32,919 bases of DNA from IMG/VR virus record IMGVR_UViG_3300033149_000189, positions 1 through 32,919 of that record. One strand, written 5' to 3'. A program made the translations under genes and the position numbers. How positions within the stretch are numbered: position 1 is the first letter of the stretch; the number at the start of each line of letters is the position of its first letter. Below are positions 31,895 through 32,919 of the stretch, piece after piece. The notes beneath the pieces are model-generated. The model saw only the letters and a list, made by a program, of their open reading frames with translations. It was not told where the DNA came from and did no database searches. Source of the DNA: a virus.

Positions 31895-32083
31895 TTATTT
31901 ACTGCAGCCAAAGTTCTTGGCAAAATTTGCCATCTTAACTACATTTGGTTTATATTTATTGGTATTTTTCATTACGGTACTTGCTGCAGAACAAACGGAT
32001 TTACCCGGCATATTCTTTTTTGCCCAAGCAGTAAATTTACCTGCGTTGCTTTTTTTAATTTTTATATCTCCTTTTGATTTCAT
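31895..32083 (-). CDS. 62-aa small basic protein (KFTAW...ANFAKNFG type)
   Basis: The protein reads KSNAGKFTAWAKKNMPGKSV near its start and KPNVVKMANFAKNFGCSK at its end. I recall the pattern GKFT-x-AK...VMxNxxKYxPxVVKxANFAxNFG from small proteins of phages and some large DNA viruses, without a defined function. It is basic with two cysteines (C31, C60). Gaps to the neighbours are 12-13 nt. Confidence 0.65.
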   Translation of the reverse strand: MKSKGDIKIKKSNAGKFTAWAKKNMPGKSVCSAASTVMKNTNKYKPNVVKMANFAKNFGCSK

Positions 32084-32096
32084 TATTTTTTAGTAT

Positions 32097-32591
32097 TTAA
32101 AAAACTTTTAATTCAAAATAAATATATGCAAGATATGATGATTCATCGTAATCAACAGGTGTTCCTGACCCATCCCATACTGTAAAAATTAATCTTGTTA
32201 TAGGTTGTCCTTGCCCTGTCCAAGATACAAGTCCATCAATATATTTTTTAGTAGAACCTCCATAAGTCCTTCTGCAGTTAAACGTAAAACCGTTTGGTAC
32301 AGTAATAGAGTTTGAAAAAATAAGTTGATATGTACCCGCCGCAGTTCTACTTGAGGTTATTGTTTCTCCTATAGTATTTTCAAATATAGTAACAACGGGA
32401 GCATCAGTTCCCACTTGATACAAGTAACCATTTATTACTTCACTACTTGATGAACCTGCATTAACCGTGTCTGCAATATCTTGCATTGTATACGCTTGTC
32501 TTCCCGCATTTAATTGTGCGGAACCTCTATCAAGAGTATCTACTGAGGCATCTAAGCCGTGAAATTTAGTCCCATTAGGTATTATAGCCAT
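32097..32591 (-). CDS. Virion surface protein, shared N-terminal module (164 aa)
   Basis: Residues 1-34 (MAIIPNGTKFHGLDASVDTL, then RGSAQLNAGRQAYTM) match the N-terminus of the 196-aa protein. The C-terminal part differs: it is Ser/Thr-rich and beta-like (NTIGETITSSRTAAGTYQLI) and ends YLAYIYFELKVF. It fits a fibre or decoration with a shared attachment module. A TATCTTTG box lies 22 nt before the ATG. Confidence 0.58.
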   Translation of the reverse strand: MAIIPNGTKFHGLDASVDTLDRGSAQLNAGRQAYTMQDIADTVNAGSSSSEVINGYLYQVGTDAPVVTIFENTIGETITSSRTAAGTYQLIFSNSITVPNGFTFNCRRTYGGSTKKYIDGLVSWTGQGQPITRLIFTVWDGSGTPVDYDESSYLAYIYFELKVF

Positions 32592-32613
32592 ATCTCTTCT
32601 ACTTTATTTCTTA

Positions 32614-32621
32614 CAAAGATA
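32614..32621 (-). promoter_or_regulatory. Bacteroidota-type -7 promoter box (TATCTTTG)
   Basis: The minus strand reads TATCTTTG, 22 nt before the ATG at 32591 and next to the stop of the 96-aa gene. It would start a unit that includes the 164-aa protein and the small-protein cluster. The -33 region is coding, without a clear TTTG. Confidence 0.6.
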
Positions 32622-32912
32622 CTAATATTTTCCTTTCCTATTTTTAGGTGAACTCTTGGTTGAGCCTCCTTTACCTGCCCATAAATTCTTACACGCCCAA
32701 TAACGTGCAGTTAGTTTTGATTTAGCAGTTCCACATTTGTGTCTTGCTCTAAATGATTTACGTGCGGCTGCACTATAGTTATGTCCATAACCTTTAGCAC
32801 CAAAATGAATTAGTTTTTCCTTCCCATTCTCACAGGCTTTAACCATTCTCTTCTTTCCTGCTCTATCTGATGCAACTACTTTGTTGCATTTCATTTTACT
32901 TTTGTCTGCCAT
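32622..32912 (-). CDS. Small basic Cys-containing phage protein (96 aa)
   Basis: The protein is rich in Lys, Ala and Gly. It has the block LIHFGAKGYGHNYSAAARKS, then FRARHKCGTAKSKLTARYWA and CKNLWAGKGGSTKS. I recall this RARHxC...AKxKxTxRYWACxxLW pattern from small proteins of marine and gut phages, where the function is unknown. Four cysteines (C9, C27, C60, C74) could form a metal site. It is the rightmost gene; the ATG at 32912 is 7 nt from the window edge, so its promoter lies outside. Confidence 0.72.
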   Translation of the reverse strand: MADKSKMKCNKVVASDRAGKKRMVKACENGKEKLIHFGAKGYGHNYSAAARKSFRARHKCGTAKSKLTARYWACKNLWAGKGGSTKSSPKNRKGKY

Positions 32913-32919
32913 TGTTATA

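Overview
The window is part of the genome of a tailed phage, most likely a short-tailed (podovirus-type) phage of a Bacteroidota host, probably a flavobacterium. Four things support the host call. The DNA is AT-rich. Start codons are preceded by A/T-rich leaders rather than Shine-Dalgarno sequences. Several gene starts follow a TAnnTTTG box, the Bacteroidota -7 element. The packaging and capsid proteins (terminase, portal, major capsid) look like those of crAss-like phages and uncultured marine Bacteroidota podoviruses. This assignment rests on recognising sequence patterns by eye, not on a search. Every supported gene is on the minus strand, so transcription runs from high to low coordinates, and genes are tightly packed, often with ATGA or TAATG overlaps.

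Layout in transcription order. (1) 32912-30089: a 96-aa basic protein, a cluster of very small basic or Cys-containing proteins (31185-32083), and three probable virion surface proteins, two of which share an N-terminal module. (2) 30087-29038: a protein built of DUF285/BspA-like repeats, possibly an adhesin. (3) 28923-27359: the lysis region, with a one-TM coiled-coil protein, an exported thioredoxin-fold-like protein, a 41-aa basic protein, a T7-lysozyme-type amidase and a two-TM holin-like protein. (4) 27322-26082: a coiled-coil protein and a fibre-like protein. (5) 26081-25921: the longest gene-free stretch (161 bp), with three 9-bp repeats spaced 28 bp apart, a terminator and a promoter. 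(6) 25920-17559: a 74-aa protein, a tandem GroES-like protein, a possible small terminase, large terminase, portal, scaffold-like protein and major capsid protein. (7) 17487-8187: a conserved unknown, two head-tail ring proteins, a 1599-aa tail nozzle/muzzle-like protein and two tail-associated proteins. (8) 8164 to the left edge: a GNAT-like protein, a small Ala/Gln-rich ejection protein, a 622-aa internal protein and a giant protein cut by the window edge. The order in (7)-(8) parallels phage T7 gp11-gp12-gp13-gp14-gp15-gp16.

Together the genes specify DNA packaging, capsid assembly, a short tail, ejection proteins carried inside the virion, adhesion and lysis. No replication, integration or tRNA genes are visible. 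The features that stand out beyond a normal structural module are: an 18-bp perfect-armed palindrome present four times, twice between genes and twice inside genes in different reading frames; the 28-bp-spaced repeat region; two places where a terminator is followed at once by a promoter; promoters so close to start codons that leaderless mRNAs are likely; and domains shared between different virion proteins.
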